Shown here piece after piece: positions 44,954 to 56,808 of a stretch of 64,000 nucleotides of DNA. The stretch covers positions 2,604,001 through 2,668,000 of the forward strand of contig OX596344.1 in NCBI GenBank assembly GCA_951394405.1, in the 5' to 3' direction. Under the pieces are notes generated by a model. The model saw only the letters and a program-made list of their open reading frames with translations. It made no database searches and was not told the DNA's origin. A program made the position numbers and the translations under genes. Source of the stretch: Coprinellus micaceus (taxonomy: Eukaryota; Basidiomycota; Agaricomycetes; Agaricales; Psathyrellaceae). Position 1 is the first letter of the stretch, and the number at the start of each line of letters is the position of its first letter.

Positions 44954-45809
44954 TCAGCACGGGGGCCCTCTCCTATGGTTCATCTGGACGAACTCGTCTT
45001 GACGGCGGGAGCCCCTGCTCGGGTGTGTAACGACACCGTAGAACGTGTTACTAGAGTGAACTACTCGAACGGGACCCCGAGGCCCATCTCCATGCCACCC
45101 AGCATTATTGTTCGCCAACACAGGGTACTCCGCCAAGCCATTCCTGGAGCCGCTGGGGGCGTTGGGAAGGGGTTTAGCGTTTCCGTTCATTGAACCACCG
45201 CGGTAGTTGTAGTTCCCGAAGTGCTTGGGCTGGATAAAGGAATGTGTGAGTATTGGCTGCCCGAGTGCGATGGGTGGGCGGAGTCGACGTACGTTGGGTT
45301 TAACGTTGATCTGTCGACTTGGGTCTTGGTAAGCGCCTACTGGAGCGGCTTTATGTACGTTCGAGTTGTACACAGCCTTGCGAACTTCGTTTCCTGTGCG
45401 TGAGTCTTCACGGTGAATATTTTGGAAATAAAATAAAATAAATCAGAACGTAAGACGCCTTTCCATCGTCACTGGGACACATCGTACCTCGACCAGAGAC
45501 GAAAGTGTCCTGCTTAGCGGGCATATTCTGAGTATTCCTCGTCGCCGTCCCCGCGTTTCTCACCAACGGTTGGACTTCAGCCCTGTTGTGTCGTATATCA
45601 GCCCGGCTTGGCCCAGAAGCCTGGGGTTGGGGCCTGGGGGTGCCTTTCGCAGCATCCCACATGGCTGCGCGTTCGTCCTTGGATGGGACGCCCGCGGCGA
45701 CCTTGGCTTTTATCGCGTCCTTCTTCCCGGCTTGGTACTGGAGTAACTCTGTAGCTGCCGCACCCTTCTGTGCGGGGGTGAGTGGGGGGCGCCCGCCGGA
45801 GGAGCTCAT
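44954..45809 (-). CDS. RNase T1/N1-like protein without signal peptide
   Basis: Start at 45809 (MSSSGGRPPLTPAQKGAA), about 65 nt after a TATA box on minus, so a longer N-terminus is unlikely. An Ala/Lys-rich segment (PSKDERAAMWDAAKGTPR) precedes the ribonuclease part, which spans introns: GNEVRKAVYNSNVHKAAPVG, PKHFGNYNYRG, GLAEYPV, VRVVHSSN and FYGVVTH. The Glu of EYPV, Arg of VRVV and His of VVTH fit the catalytic Glu/Arg/His of guanyl-specific RNases. It is a paralogue of 56809..57882, which has a clear signal peptide. RNases of this type cut RNA after G. This copy would stay intracellular if the start is right. Confidence 0.7.
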
Positions 45810-45872
45810 CGAAGCAATGGGATGTGGGGCTGAAAGTGAGGAAGCTGAGGACGAAGCGGAAGATGGAACTGT

Positions 45873-45882
45873 GTATATATAC
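45873..45882 (-). promoter_or_regulatory. TATA box of intracellular RNase-like gene
   Basis: GTATATATAC on minus, 64-73 nt upstream of the ATG at 45809. Confidence 0.6.
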
Positions 45883-46894
45883 TCTGAAACACGCGGAATG
45901 AGCGTGTTCTAAAGCTTAGTTCCAGTGTGATGGGGCGGTGTTACTAGGGACGTAGTTTGAGCGCAGCATTCCCGCTGTGATAAGATGATAAGCCAGAGTG
46001 GTCAAGTGAGGATAGTATGAGGCAGGCCCTGGAAGACAACCGTCGAAACTGGTCCCCACTTCGGGCAAGTAAAGTATAAGATATAAGGTAGGTATTTGAC
46101 GGCAGTACAATCGATGCAGACGCTCGGTCTCCCCTGTGCAACCTTGCAACACGGCGCCCATATCAGTTTTACGCTAAGCCCGTTTCGTCGATAAGCTGAG
46201 TAATCGCCATTTTGAGCGAGGTCTCGTGTTCATAACAGAGATTCTAGACCCATGCTCCCACCACCGAACTTCGGGAACCTGCATTCTCGAAAGTTACAGT
46301 TAGATTCGTCAGAAGACCCTCTGCGCTTGCCCTGCACTCGAGGCCCATCTTTCGAATGTTCCAGAGCGCGCCAAAAGTTATATATACCTTCCAAATACTA
46401 ACCTTCCATCAACAGTGCCCGCCTTACCGATTTAGATGGAGATACGTTACGGTGAAACCCCGCGCTAAACAGGCGATGGGCGCTTAGATTAAGATATTTG
46501 TCCTTATTTGCAAACTTCTGCTGGGCCATGTCAGGTAGTCAGGCTCCCATCACTACTGCATAGCAGCCGTAAGTAGGCCAGCGCCCCATTTCGCCCTCTT
46601 TGCGAACTTCTCCATTTTCTTCCCCTTGCTTCCTTTGTTCTTTTCTATTCAATTTGCCTAGCGCGGTCTTCCCCTGGCGGCGCTCTGCGCCTGTGCCCTA
46701 CCTTGCTTCGCCTTGCATGGAGACTCTACCCCATCCTTCTGACTTGCCATACATCCTATTTCTCGTCCTCACGGCCTATGGGGCAGCATTGGCTCAACAT
46801 TTGCTTTTCCGGATGTGACCCCACCCGAAATCGGTGTGACCGGGCGGGTACCCAAGACGGGCGCCTAATGGGAGTGGCTGTGTCTACGGGTGAC
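45883..46894. other. Intergenic, no gene recognised
   Basis: Contains the upstream regions of the RNase-like gene (minus) and of FunK1 copy 2 (plus). A 72-codon hydrophobic plus frame near 46600 is not supported. Confidence 0.45.
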
Positions 46895-49265
46895 GGGATC
46901 ACGTGATTGTTGATCACCGGCGCCTTTGAGCGAACAATGCAACCTAAACGGTCTTGTCCTCCTGACCACCATCATCGACGGGTACTCCCTCTGTAGTCTC
47001 CCCGCTCTTGATATCCTAGCCGCGAAGAGGCTCCTAAATCCATGATTTCAGCTTCCAACAGCCCCAGAGGAGCCGACGCGGCACCTGAGCCCGACGAACC
47101 ACACCCCCGCTTCACCGTTACAAGCAAAGTGATCCCGAAGAGGTCTACCGTGACGTCGCCGAGGACGAAGATATACGGGGTTTCTTAAAAGAGACAGAAT
47201 ATTACGACTCATCCGAAGAGGAATGGAGCATTCCCGAATTCCCGACGTCAACCCAGGACGTGGTGAAGCCGCTTTACAAAATCCTATCATCCATTGTGCG
47301 AGCATTCGTGAAGCCATCGCACCCTGGGGTGGCTAGAGACATCGTCAGTACTGCGGGAGCTGCTGGGTACGATGAGGAGAACGAAGACGGACATCATACT
47401 TGCCCATTCCTCACTGTTCGTGCAGCCGGACCTTCGTTCCAAATCCCGGCTCCGCAGGACCAAGAAGACATCGGATTCTCCAACATGGCGACGTGTTTCT
47501 CAGTGGCTCCCGAGCCGGAATCGGGTGAAGACGTTGATGAGATGGAGATTCTTGAAGAGCTGGCCGGTTATTCGAGGTGCGCGTTCTTTTCGCGGACGTA
47601 CCGTATCCTTAATTCCCCAACTGACCAGGAAGCAGGGAGATCCTTCGAGCGCAACCCAACCGATTCTACGTCAGGTCACTCGCCATTACTGAGGATCACG
47701 TTCGCCTAGTGCATTTTGACCGCGCTGGAGCTCAGATCACCCCACGAATTCACATCCACCGAAACCCCGCCACATTCGTTCGACTGGTCGCTGGCGTATC
47801 CTCAGCAAATGAGTGCTCTCTCGGCTTCGACGACAGCATCCAGTGGACCATCTCCGACGGGAGGAAGGAGAAGGGAACGGTGACCACCACTGGGGCGACG
47901 GGAGAACTGAAGGAGTACCCCATCCTTGAGGAGGTGTCGACTCCAGGAGACTCCATATGCGGGCGGGCGACGACCTGTTGGAGGGTTCAGGACCCCGAGA
48001 CTCGCGAAGAGCTCGTAGTCAAAGACTCTTGGATTCCCGAAGATCACACGCCGGAGCACGAGCTCCTGGAGCTCGTCAAAGGGCTCCCTGGGATCGTTCA
48101 GATGATGTCCTTCGAGGTCAGGCGCGGGGAAACGAAGACCCTCCGTTGCCCGAGCACCTGGGGGCAGTACACCAACCGCGTAGCCACTCGAATCGTGATG
48201 AAATCGTACGGCAAGCCCATCGAGTTCTTTACCTCGGTTCTTCAAGTGCTCTGCGCGCTTCGCGATGCAATTGCAGGTACGTGCTGGCTTGTGTCTCGAC
48301 CCCTCCCCCGCTGACATATTTTAGCCCACCAACTCCTCGTAAGCGATGGAATCCGGATCCTGCACCGAGACGTGTCCCACAACAATATACTACTGGGGAA
48401 CGGTAGAGCCCCAGACGGTCAGAGAGGTATTCTCATCGACCTTGACCACGCCTTCAGGGCAACCGACGCGCAGCCGAGTATTAAGGCAGATTCGAACATA
48501 GTGGGTCGTCCCTTTTTGTGAGCATGTGAGCATACTTTACTGACGCCCGAATCTCCAGGGCACCCGCCTCTTCCAGTCCATTTCCGTCCTCCGGAGCGCA
48601 TACTCTCGAGCAGGCAAACACCCATATCACGACTACCTGGACGATCTGGAATCATTCTTCTACGTCCTGGCCTACCTCTTTCTTGTCTACCGACCTGACG
48701 GCAGTCGCGTCCCCAGTGATGATGAAGGGCCGACCATGGTTTGGGATTGGGACGCTGATGGGCCAGCCGCGTCGGCAGGCATGAAGCGTGGCATTTTTAT
48801 TTCTGTTGCTGGCAAGGGGCTTCGTGCTTCAAAGTTGGTCGAGGCGACGTGGGACACTGTGTGTGTGACTTTGTTTGACGAATTCCGCGACTGGATCCTT
48901 GAGCGGAGGGATGAGAAAGATGGTTATCTTCAATCCAGTCAAGTGGCGACAACAAACCTACTCTCTCCCTTGCTCTCCCAGCGCAACGAGCACTACTCCG
49001 CGGTTCTAAAGATGTTCGACGATGCGATAAAGGCGACCGCTGCCTCTGAAACTGCGTCTGTACCTGCGTCCGCATCCCCTAGTGGCTGGGACCAATCCTC
49101 AGCCTCGCCCCCATCAGCCGGGAACAAAGCCACACACTCTCCCTCTTCCATGGCTACCCCGTCGTCTGTCGTCTCTGAGAGTGCCGCAGAGCCGACCCGC
49201 AAGCGACGTTCAAAGGAGGTCGAGTCCTCAGAAGCATCTCATTCCAAATCGCGGCGCATCGACGA
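46895..49265 (+). repeat. Outer inverted repeat, right arm (FunK1)
   Basis: Inverted counterpart of 26970..29345. Confidence 0.8.
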
Positions 49266-49296
49266 TTTTTCGCTGACCCCCAGTCCATTGCGTTAA
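47042..49296 (+). pseudogene. FunK1-type protein kinase, copy 2, frameshifted
   Basis: Begins MISASNSPRGADAAPEPDEP like copy 1. At about 47129-47131 it has one base fewer than copy 1 (AGCAAAGTGATCCC versus AGCAAAGCGTATCCC), which puts the rest of exon 1 out of frame with the ATG. Near 47455-47470 there is also a 27-nt in-frame deletion relative to copy 1. Everything downstream is well preserved: LAITEDHVRLVHFDRAG, ELVVKDSW, HRDVSHNNILL, the complete metal-binding segment GILIDLDHAFRA that copy 1 lacks, YLDDLESFFYVLAYLF and a Ser-rich, basic tail. A downstream start could still yield a kinase-domain protein, so silence is not proven. Intron positions equal those of copy 1. Confidence 0.7.
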
Positions 49297-49783
49297 TTTT
49301 TCCCTTTCCCTTCCGACTCCTCGCGTCATGCGTGTCTTCGTTCACCATGGTTTTAGACAGGGAGGTTGTATAGCCATCTCGTCATGCTCAATCTCCCTCT
49401 GCCCATTTCTGCTACGGAATTGGCCCGATCCCTCTCAGTTTCCATTTCCCCTTCACTTATTTATCACGCCAATCGCTGACACGTACATGAGAACAGATGA
49501 GGGGCCTATTAACTATCAACATCTGCAGGGTGTACGCATTGCGATGCTGCCAACCCGAGCACGTCCACTTCAGTCGGCGCACCTGGTATGCTGCATCTCG
49601 TTCTGAGAATGAGGTGGAGTGCCTTAGGTCTGTCAGCATGAGAATAGGGCGCGCTCAGGCGGGTATGCGTCGCTCTAGGTTTCCTTGTGTTTCATGAGCG
49701 CTTGGCGCGGGCATGGAAGGGGGTCGTGCACACGATTTGGCTGCATTCTCGCGCCATTGTACTGTCATTTACACTTTTTGAAG
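49297..49783. other. Intergenic 3' flank of FunK1 copy 2
   Basis: No gene supported; short frames only. Confidence 0.45.
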
Positions 49784-50170
49784 TCATATCCTACAATCAA
49801 CGGCGAAGTGCCACTCCAATAAACCTCCCTTCGACACTCCAAACGCGTCGCAGATCTCATCCACCGTCGGCCACGGGCACCCTTGTTGGAGAAGCGGTCT
49901 GTATACGTCGTAAAAAGCGCGACTGAGGTACAATCTTCCTCCAGGATACTCTTGATTGGGCGAAGTATCGAAGAGGGGACCGGGCTCGTCCTCTTCGTGC
50001 CATGTTATTGTCCGTCTGCCCCGAGCCTTGGTGGCTTCGATGACTGCTTGCAGGTTGAGTTTGAATTGGTGGAGACTAAGGCACCTGAGAGCCCCGCAGG
50101 AGTCTTGGATAGGGCTTTGGGAACCGTTTGACGTCGTAGATGATGAGCTTGGGCACCTCAAAGTTGGCAT
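49784..50170 (-). CDS. Possible gene fragment, unrecognised
   Basis: A 128-codon minus frame. Its second half (TWHEEDEPGPLFDTSPNQEY.. and RAFYDVYRPLLQQGCPWPTV) has protein-like composition. A second frame upstream (VPKLIIYDVKRFPKPYPRLL) could be joined through a GT..AG intron of about 45 nt ending near 50055. I do not recognise the product and cannot choose a start; it may be a remnant. Confidence 0.3.
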   Translation of the reverse strand: MPTLRCPSSSSTTSNGSQSPIQDSCGALRCLSLHQFKLNLQAVIEATKARGRRTITWHEEDEPGPLFDTSPNQEYPGGRLYLSRAFYDVYRPLLQQGCPWPTVDEICDAFGVSKGGLLEWHFAVDCRI

Positions 50171-50759
50171 CGTGAACTAGCCCTCTTCGGATGGGGAGAC
50201 TTGAATCGAGGGTCTATCTGCTTGTTTAAATAGTAGCGGATCGTGCCAATGGTGTGTTTATGGCGACAAAGACCATTGCGCGACCTTTGTGAATGCCACA
50301 CGTCGCTCCTGTTCCCTGGATACGCGTCCTTTCGCCATGGGCGCTTAGACCAGTCCACGTGGCCGGGGTGGGCGCTTGCCACAATGTTGTTGTTGTTTGT
50401 CCACGAACTGCTCCGGCAAATGCCGGCACGTCGCGTCACCACCGATTCAAATTTCCCTTGTTCTCCCACCTCCACCTTTCTTCGACCCATACGAACTTTT
50501 ACCAAAGCTGTACACACGCTCGCGCAGTCCAGAAAACGAATCTGTCGCTTTGATTCCACTGCCTGGAGCGCTTCGAATTCGAACGCGACCTGGCCGCGAG
50601 ATATTGAAGACGGAGGATAAGTCTGGTGCTCTTGAGTGAAGGACATCGACTCTGGTACCAGCATCGTCTGGGTAGTGGATCGCAGGTACGTGTTACTCGA
50701 CCGCTGAAGGGTTACCTCCTTAATCGAACTATTTATACACTCCAGAATCTCGTATGTAT
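50171..50759. other. Intergenic, no gene recognised
   Basis: Overlapping frames on both strands, none with a motif. It is the 3' flank of the first TPR-CHAT gene. Confidence 0.4.
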
Positions 50760-53700
50760 CTAAAGCCCAAAGTGGACGAACGGAATCCAGGCAAGATACG
50801 CATCATCCGAGTTCCCTAGCTTTCTGCGGAGCATCTCGGTCGCACAATGAAGAGCATGTGCAGCATCGACGCTCGGCTCATCGCGACTCAGCAACCGCCT
50901 GTAAAACTCCTCTGCAATGACTGGGGCGTGCATGTCCGGAATCCCCCACATTGTCCCTACGACCCCTCGATATCCTGCAGCTAGCATTCCTGCGACGAGG
51001 TGAATTGCCTCTTCCGAGAAGTTCTCAGTCTCCGTACTCGTTTGACACGCAGATAGGAACGCAAGCGCCGCGGAAGACCTCGATTTCGACACACTTTCGT
51101 CTCGCCGGCGAATGATGTCCGCCAGCGTCAACTTGCCATCCTCGAGTCTGAAGCCACTCTTCAAAGGGTCACGGTCGTCCTGGCTTGCGTGGCACGCAAA
51201 GTGAACCATGTCGAACTGCTGTGAGGCGATCATATCTCGAGCGGCCCCGACTGTTGCTTGCTCATTGCCGAGCTGGATAACTGGATTGACTGGGCCATTG
51301 GGGTCTTCGTCGAGAAGCTGTCGAATAGCTGCAATTTCAGCAATGGTTCCTGGGAGTCTAGGAAGTCCAGGGACGTCGGAATGGCTGATGATCAAGAGAC
51401 CAGCTTGCGATGCACTCTTCGGATTGGAGGATGCCTGGGAGGATTGATCCTGGACGAGCTTTGAAAGAATGGCGAGGGTTGGGGTGTATGAAGAAATGGC
51501 ATAGTCGACGAGTGCATGCCCAAGCGCCGTCTCGGGACCTGGTTGATAGTCCCCTGCTGCGTGTAAGGGCAAAAAGGCCAACGGTCCAGTGGCACACCAC
51601 CATATGCGCGACTTCTCGAAGGCTATATTCGATGGCTAGAGTGGTCTGGTAAGCCTTGCATCAACATGACAGGCAGATAAGCAGAGAACTGACCTTTAGT
51701 TCTAGATAATCGACCACAGGCCTCACGACGAAGGTCCAGAGGTCTTTCAACACCGATGTGATAGCGTTTTGCTTGTCGTTTGGACGAACGAATGCTTTGA
51801 GGGCGCGTGTCGGGTCTTCAGGCTCGATAAGACCTCCTGTATTCTCCCCCGAGCCCCGCAAGCCTGCTGCATTCAACCGTGTGTGCAGCCTCCGAACCAT
51901 AGCCCCTCCAATCGCGAAAGTGAATTTCGTCAGGGGGACGGACCTCAACCTCGCCTTCCTTGATCCCTTCGGGTCTCGGTCGATGATGATGGCATAGGAC
52001 CCTTCTTTGTGGGCGTGTAGAAGGATGGTGAAGCCGTGCAGGGGGAGGAAGCTCGTCGTGTCTTCGATCGGCGGCGGCCGCAAAAACGTTTCGAAACCCT
52101 GCTTCTGCCTTACTTCTCGAAGAAGTGCTTCCCATTCCAGGACTAAGCCGAACCGCGTCGTGGATTCGTTATCCTTCCATAGCACCCTCCTCACCTCCTT
52201 TGGCATCGACAATGTCCAATGCATGTCCCCTCCGACTTTCGGCTGCGACCCGGGAGAGACCGACAGAAGATCTCCCTCTTCCAGCTTCCGCGACACTTCC
52301 CGAACGCGCCGAGAAAGGTCAGGGTGCTGAGCCTCCAGCCCATTAGCTGGGCTTCGAACATCCTGGAACTGTCTCCATAGAAGACCGCGACCCTGCTCGA
52401 GCCACACTACCGCTCTCTCTACTTCCCCTTTTCCGAGAGCCTTCGCGGCGATGTACAATCCGAGCTTGTGGGCTTCCTCGAGGTACACACGTCGTTGCTC
52501 CATTGATCGTTCGAGTCCCGTCAGGAGGGTACCTAGCTCGACGGCAAGCTGGTACGCTTCCAACGACTCGTCTGTATTCCCCAGCCTATCCGCCACCAGC
52601 GCCCACATCCTCGCACACAATGCTCTGTGCCGTTGAGTTCCTAGCGTGAATGTCGCGGCCTGGCGGTATTGAGACGCAGCTTCCTGCAGGTCTTCAATGT
52701 TTTGCAGTGCGTCATAGCGGAATCGGTACGCCGAGCCCAGTTTTCCCCTCCATTCGACCAACTCTTGTCGATGAGGGGGAAGAATGTCAATGGCCGTTTG
52801 GAGGAGGGAAATCACTTGGTTCAGGTCGGAGATGTCGTGTAGGTGGTCGTAGCGCATGAGCCTCGCGTTGGTGGAGTTGGCGAGGAGGGTCATGTAGGCT
52901 GGATCATCCTTCTTTATCCCTGGTGATACCACATCGAAGAGGGCGATCGATTCGTCGATGTGCTTGATGTCGTGGTTTTGACGGTAGTGGGCGATTAGCC
53001 ACGATGCGGATATCATCACGTAGCGGAAATACTCTGCGTCTGTTGCGTCCATTTGCGCTAGTCCCTCCTGGCCGAGTTTCCCGATTTCTTCGATATCCGT
53101 ATCCTGGTTGGTGTGCTGCCATCGATGTCCGAGCAATTGAATCAGGTAGTCCCGGTAGTGTATACCCTTGAGATCGGAGCCACGACCCTGTGGATTGATA
53201 TTGAACGCACGCCTTGCGCACACGACTGCCTCGTTCATGTCTCGGATATCTTCCATCCTCTGGAATCGCTCTTCAAGGGCCTTTGCCCTCATGACCAACA
53301 TCAGTGGGAGTCGTGGCGTACCAACTGGGGCAAGATCGATCGCCTTGTCGAATACGATCGTGGCCTCTTCGAGGCCGTTTATTTCTCCCAGCTCGTTGTA
53401 TCTCATGAGATGCGCAGTTCCCAAGCTGAAGTACATGAGAAACAGTTCCTCATGCTCTGGAGGCGTTGCGTCGATCGCCCGCCCGATGAATCGTATCGCG
53501 TTCGCGAGGTCGTCAGGGTTCTTCGAGTGTTCGAACCTCTGGGTATATGCCTCTCCCAGCCTGTTTAGCATGTCTTGTCGATCCGGGCGATCTTCGTCTT
53601 CCTCCGTCATTTCGACACACCGGGTCAAGAACACGATCGCGTCGTCAATTATCCGGACTTGCCTACCGTTCGTTCCTGAATCGGCTTGGAACATGACGGT

Positions 53701-54132
53701 GAGCGCTTTCCCCAGTGCCAGCATGTACGTTGGGAGTTCCGGGTGCTCGGGGGAGCTCATGTTGAAAGCTCCGCCAAGGGCTTGTACTGCCTCGTTGAGA
53801 GCTCTCTTGTCACCACTGGAGAGGTAGTGCTGAAGGAGGGAGGTTCCTTGAAGGTATAGTCCGTGGATCATCACGAGCATCCTGTCAACGGGATGAAGAC
53901 GTTCTGGGGGCTCGTTCATATTGAAACTCGGGGGATAGTTGCTGGTTGGGCTGGGGGTTGAGCCTGGAGTTTGGCCTGGGGAGTCCGCTAAGGTCAAGGC
54001 CTTCATCTCTTCCATCATCCCAGCTACAACGTCCCTTACGGACCCGGTAGTCAGCGCTCGGGATGGGGTAGAGCCTGGTTGTGAACCTAGGTCTTCTGTG
54101 CTACCCTCTTCTAGGATTGTTGCTGCTGACAT
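50760..54132 (-). CDS. TPR-CHAT protein 1 (caspase-fold protease-like)
   Basis: Start at 54132. A low-complexity N-terminus of about 80 residues is followed by a long array of TPR-like helices to about residue 560 (motifs ANAIRFIGRAIDATPPEHEE, EATIVFDKAIDLAP, LNQVISLLQTAIDILPPHRQE, LEAYQLAVELG). A linker with WLEQGRGLLWRQ precedes one intron after LELK. The next exon begins PSNIAFEKSRIWWCATGPLA, entering a CHAT domain with MVHFACHASQDDRDPLKSG and LAFLSACQTSTETENFSEEA. The His of HFACHA and the Cys of SACQT form the caspase/separase-type dyad, so the enzyme looks active. It ends AWIPFVHFGL, the usual CHAT terminus. About 1,085 residues. CHAT proteases act with TPR sensors in bacterial systems; the fungal role is unknown. 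Confidence 0.88.
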
Positions 54133-54799
54133 GAAGGACTGGGGTTCTCGTCGGTCGAACGTCGGTCGCCTGCATGAGAGATCAGTACGCGGCTTGGGTC
54201 AGGTATGGGTCCAGCAGTTCCTCACTCAAAGGGTGGTGGGCGCTCTGTGTCAAGGAGAAGATTACTCCTGATGGAAACCTCCCAACATGTCGAGTGGTTC
54301 CAGGTCAGGATCTGATCAACAATTTCAATTTGGCGTTAGGCGCCCAGCTTTGTCATCGTGGACTGTGAGAGCGTGATGATAGGGGCCATCGGAGCGCATT
54401 TCGCATTTGCTCTCAACCATCATCTCCTCGTCGACATGTCTGTGCTGCGGGTTCCCAGATACGCAAACTGTGTATCCTGCCCATTCCAAGTCTCGTGTAT
54501 TCCGGAAGAGGTGAGGCACGTCTCGGCTTTTCCAGACCCTGGCAGGTAGACTCATCCAACCTCGGTTATGTTCCTAGGCTTGGCCGATGGGAGCCTTCGT
54601 CGTACCGTCGCTGCGCGTTCCCCGTACGAGATGTCTATCTCAATCCAAAAGTCACGGAGCTTCAAAATGTTGAACTACGCAGCGCAGACCCACTAAGACC
54701 GCGATTGACACGTCGGTGCACATGGAGAACGTATAAATTACGACGACGAAGTGGCTAGTGGAAGGCAAAATCCTTCAAAGCCTTATCCCGCCACCAGCT
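54133..54799. other. Divergent promoter interval
   Basis: Between the start of TPR-CHAT gene 1 (minus) and the beta-lactamase-like gene (plus). No element recognised. Confidence 0.5.
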
Positions 54800-56532
54800 A
54801 TGCCATCTCTCACAGAAGAAGGAAAGATCTCTTTGGATGCATTCATCGTATGTTTTCTCCTCTGCGCCCGGTCAACACTCGCTAAGCTTCTATTGGATAG
54901 GAGCAGGCCGGGAAGGACCCCACGAATCCACCGTTCGTCTTTGGCGTGACGACAGCGGAGCGCGAGGTTTACTTCAAGGGCACTGGAACCAAGAAGTTGG
55001 GGAACCTTTCTAGTGGTGACGCTGACGCGGACACGGTCTTCTGGTTATGCAGCCAGTCCAAGCTGATCACACATGTATGTTCAATTCTGGTTCACCTGGG
55101 TCTGATGTCCGTTGACATTTCTCTCGATGTAGCTGGCCGCCATGCAGCTCGTCGACTCTGGCCGCCTCTCTCTCTCGGCCCCAGTATCCCAGTATATCCC
55201 TGAGTTCGAAAATCTCGTCGTCGTAGAGGATGTCGCTCCTATCCCCGACCTCATCGCTCAGACTGAAGCGGGCGGGCCCATTGAGCCGAAACCGACCCCC
55301 AAGTTCCACAAAGCCAAAGGGATTATACGCGTCGAGCATCTCATGCACCATACGAGCGGGCTTTTCTACCCATTCGACGTCCTCCCCGACTGGGATAAGG
55401 AACAGGATACCCCGTACGCTGGACCACATGACCCAAAGGACCCCGTTGGAGCATTCCTGCGCGCCATAAAGGTATGCTTCGTTGGCTCTGCCTCATTCTC
55501 TTGCCGACATATCTCATCTAGAAAACCCTCCCTGGAATTCCTGTCAAGTTTGAACCAGGGACCGATTGTAAGTCGTGTCGAGAGTTCATGATATGGTTGC
55601 CAAGGCTCACGCAAATGCATAGGGGCATATGGCTGGAGCTCTGATGTTCTTGGCTTCATCATCGAGGAGGTTGTGGGTACAACTTTGGATGAATACATGT
55701 GAGCGCCTCATTTACTGTACATCTGTTTCGTGCACAGGCCAATGCAGTGGTGTCCTAAACCCAGGCGTGCACATATCTTCGAACCGTTGGGCATGACCCA
55801 GACGTCTTTCCGCCAATCGTCGCTCATGAAGGCGAACCTTATGTCGGTCGCCCTGCGTCGCGAAGGGGGCAAATTATCCACTTGGGACCATCCGTTCTAT
55901 GAGTCCGAACCAGAGAAAGGTTGGTTTTAGCGGCTGTTCCTTGGAGGTGACTTTACTGATTCAAACGTTTACGACCAGTACATTTGTTCTGTGGAGGCGC
56001 CTCGATCCTATCGAGCGCTCGTGACTATCTGTGCTTCCTCCGCCACCTTCTACAGATCCACCGTGTGTAATTTATCACTCCTCTGAATTCCCTCGTTTTG
56101 AGCTTTCGTCACAGAGGAAACCATTACACCGGAGAACGCCATCGTTCCGCGTGCACGCCTCCTCGAACTGCTAGCTCCATCGTTGACCGGCAAGCCATTG
56201 GAAACTATGCAGTCGTTCCTCGGGACTGCTCTCCCCGCCCAGGGGGTCGCGTGGGCCAACGGCCAAGCAGTCACCACCGTAGATTGGCCCGGGATGAGGA
56301 GGGCCGGAAGTGGATTCTGTAAGCACGCCCTCCGTGCCTTCCAACTGCTCGATTTCTAACTCGATTTCGTTTGATTCCAGGGTCCGGGTATTTGAACACG
56401 AGCCACTGGATCGATCCGACCACAGGTATCGCCGCTGTGTTCCAGTCCCAGTTGCTTCCCCCCCTCGATCGCGGAGTGCTGATGGTCGGGGCGCAGCTCG
56501 AGATGGCGCTCTATGCAGGGCTGGGTCAGTGA
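54800..56532 (+). CDS. Beta-lactamase-like serine hydrolase (class C / PBP-type fold)
   Basis: Start MPSLTEEGKISLDAFI at 54800; several introns of about 50-70 nt join in phase. The nucleophile motif S-x-x-K is SQSK in FWLCSQSKLIT. The second motif region is DWAYGWSSDVLGFIIEEV (Tyr in place of YxN). Later comes FEPLGMTQTSF, typical of the fungal family, then SGFWSGYLNTSHWIDPTTGI near the C-terminus, where the third active-site motif lies. About 420 residues, no signal peptide, so probably cytosolic. In fungi this family (Pfam Beta-lactamase) includes esterases and transesterases of secondary metabolism as well as proteins of unknown role; no biosynthetic partners are seen here. Lies between two TPR-CHAT genes. 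Confidence 0.85.
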
Positions 56533-56808
56533 ACTGCCACGATGCGCTCTATGCGATTTTTATGTTCGCCTTTGTCTGGTGTCCGTCGCTTCTCGCTGAT
56601 TATGAGGCCACCGTCTGTTCTCCGTGTACCACTTCACCCTTCAAATGTACTTACCGACGAGTTTGTTCTTTAAACCCTAATCACACCCGTTCCCGAACTT
56701 TGCAGCTGCGACATGGCCCGACATATCTAACGCTTATCCCTGCCAGACTCCAATACCAAATCGCAAGTATCATTCCTGTAGCTGGGCTCAAGTAACTAAT
56801 CTCGTGGC

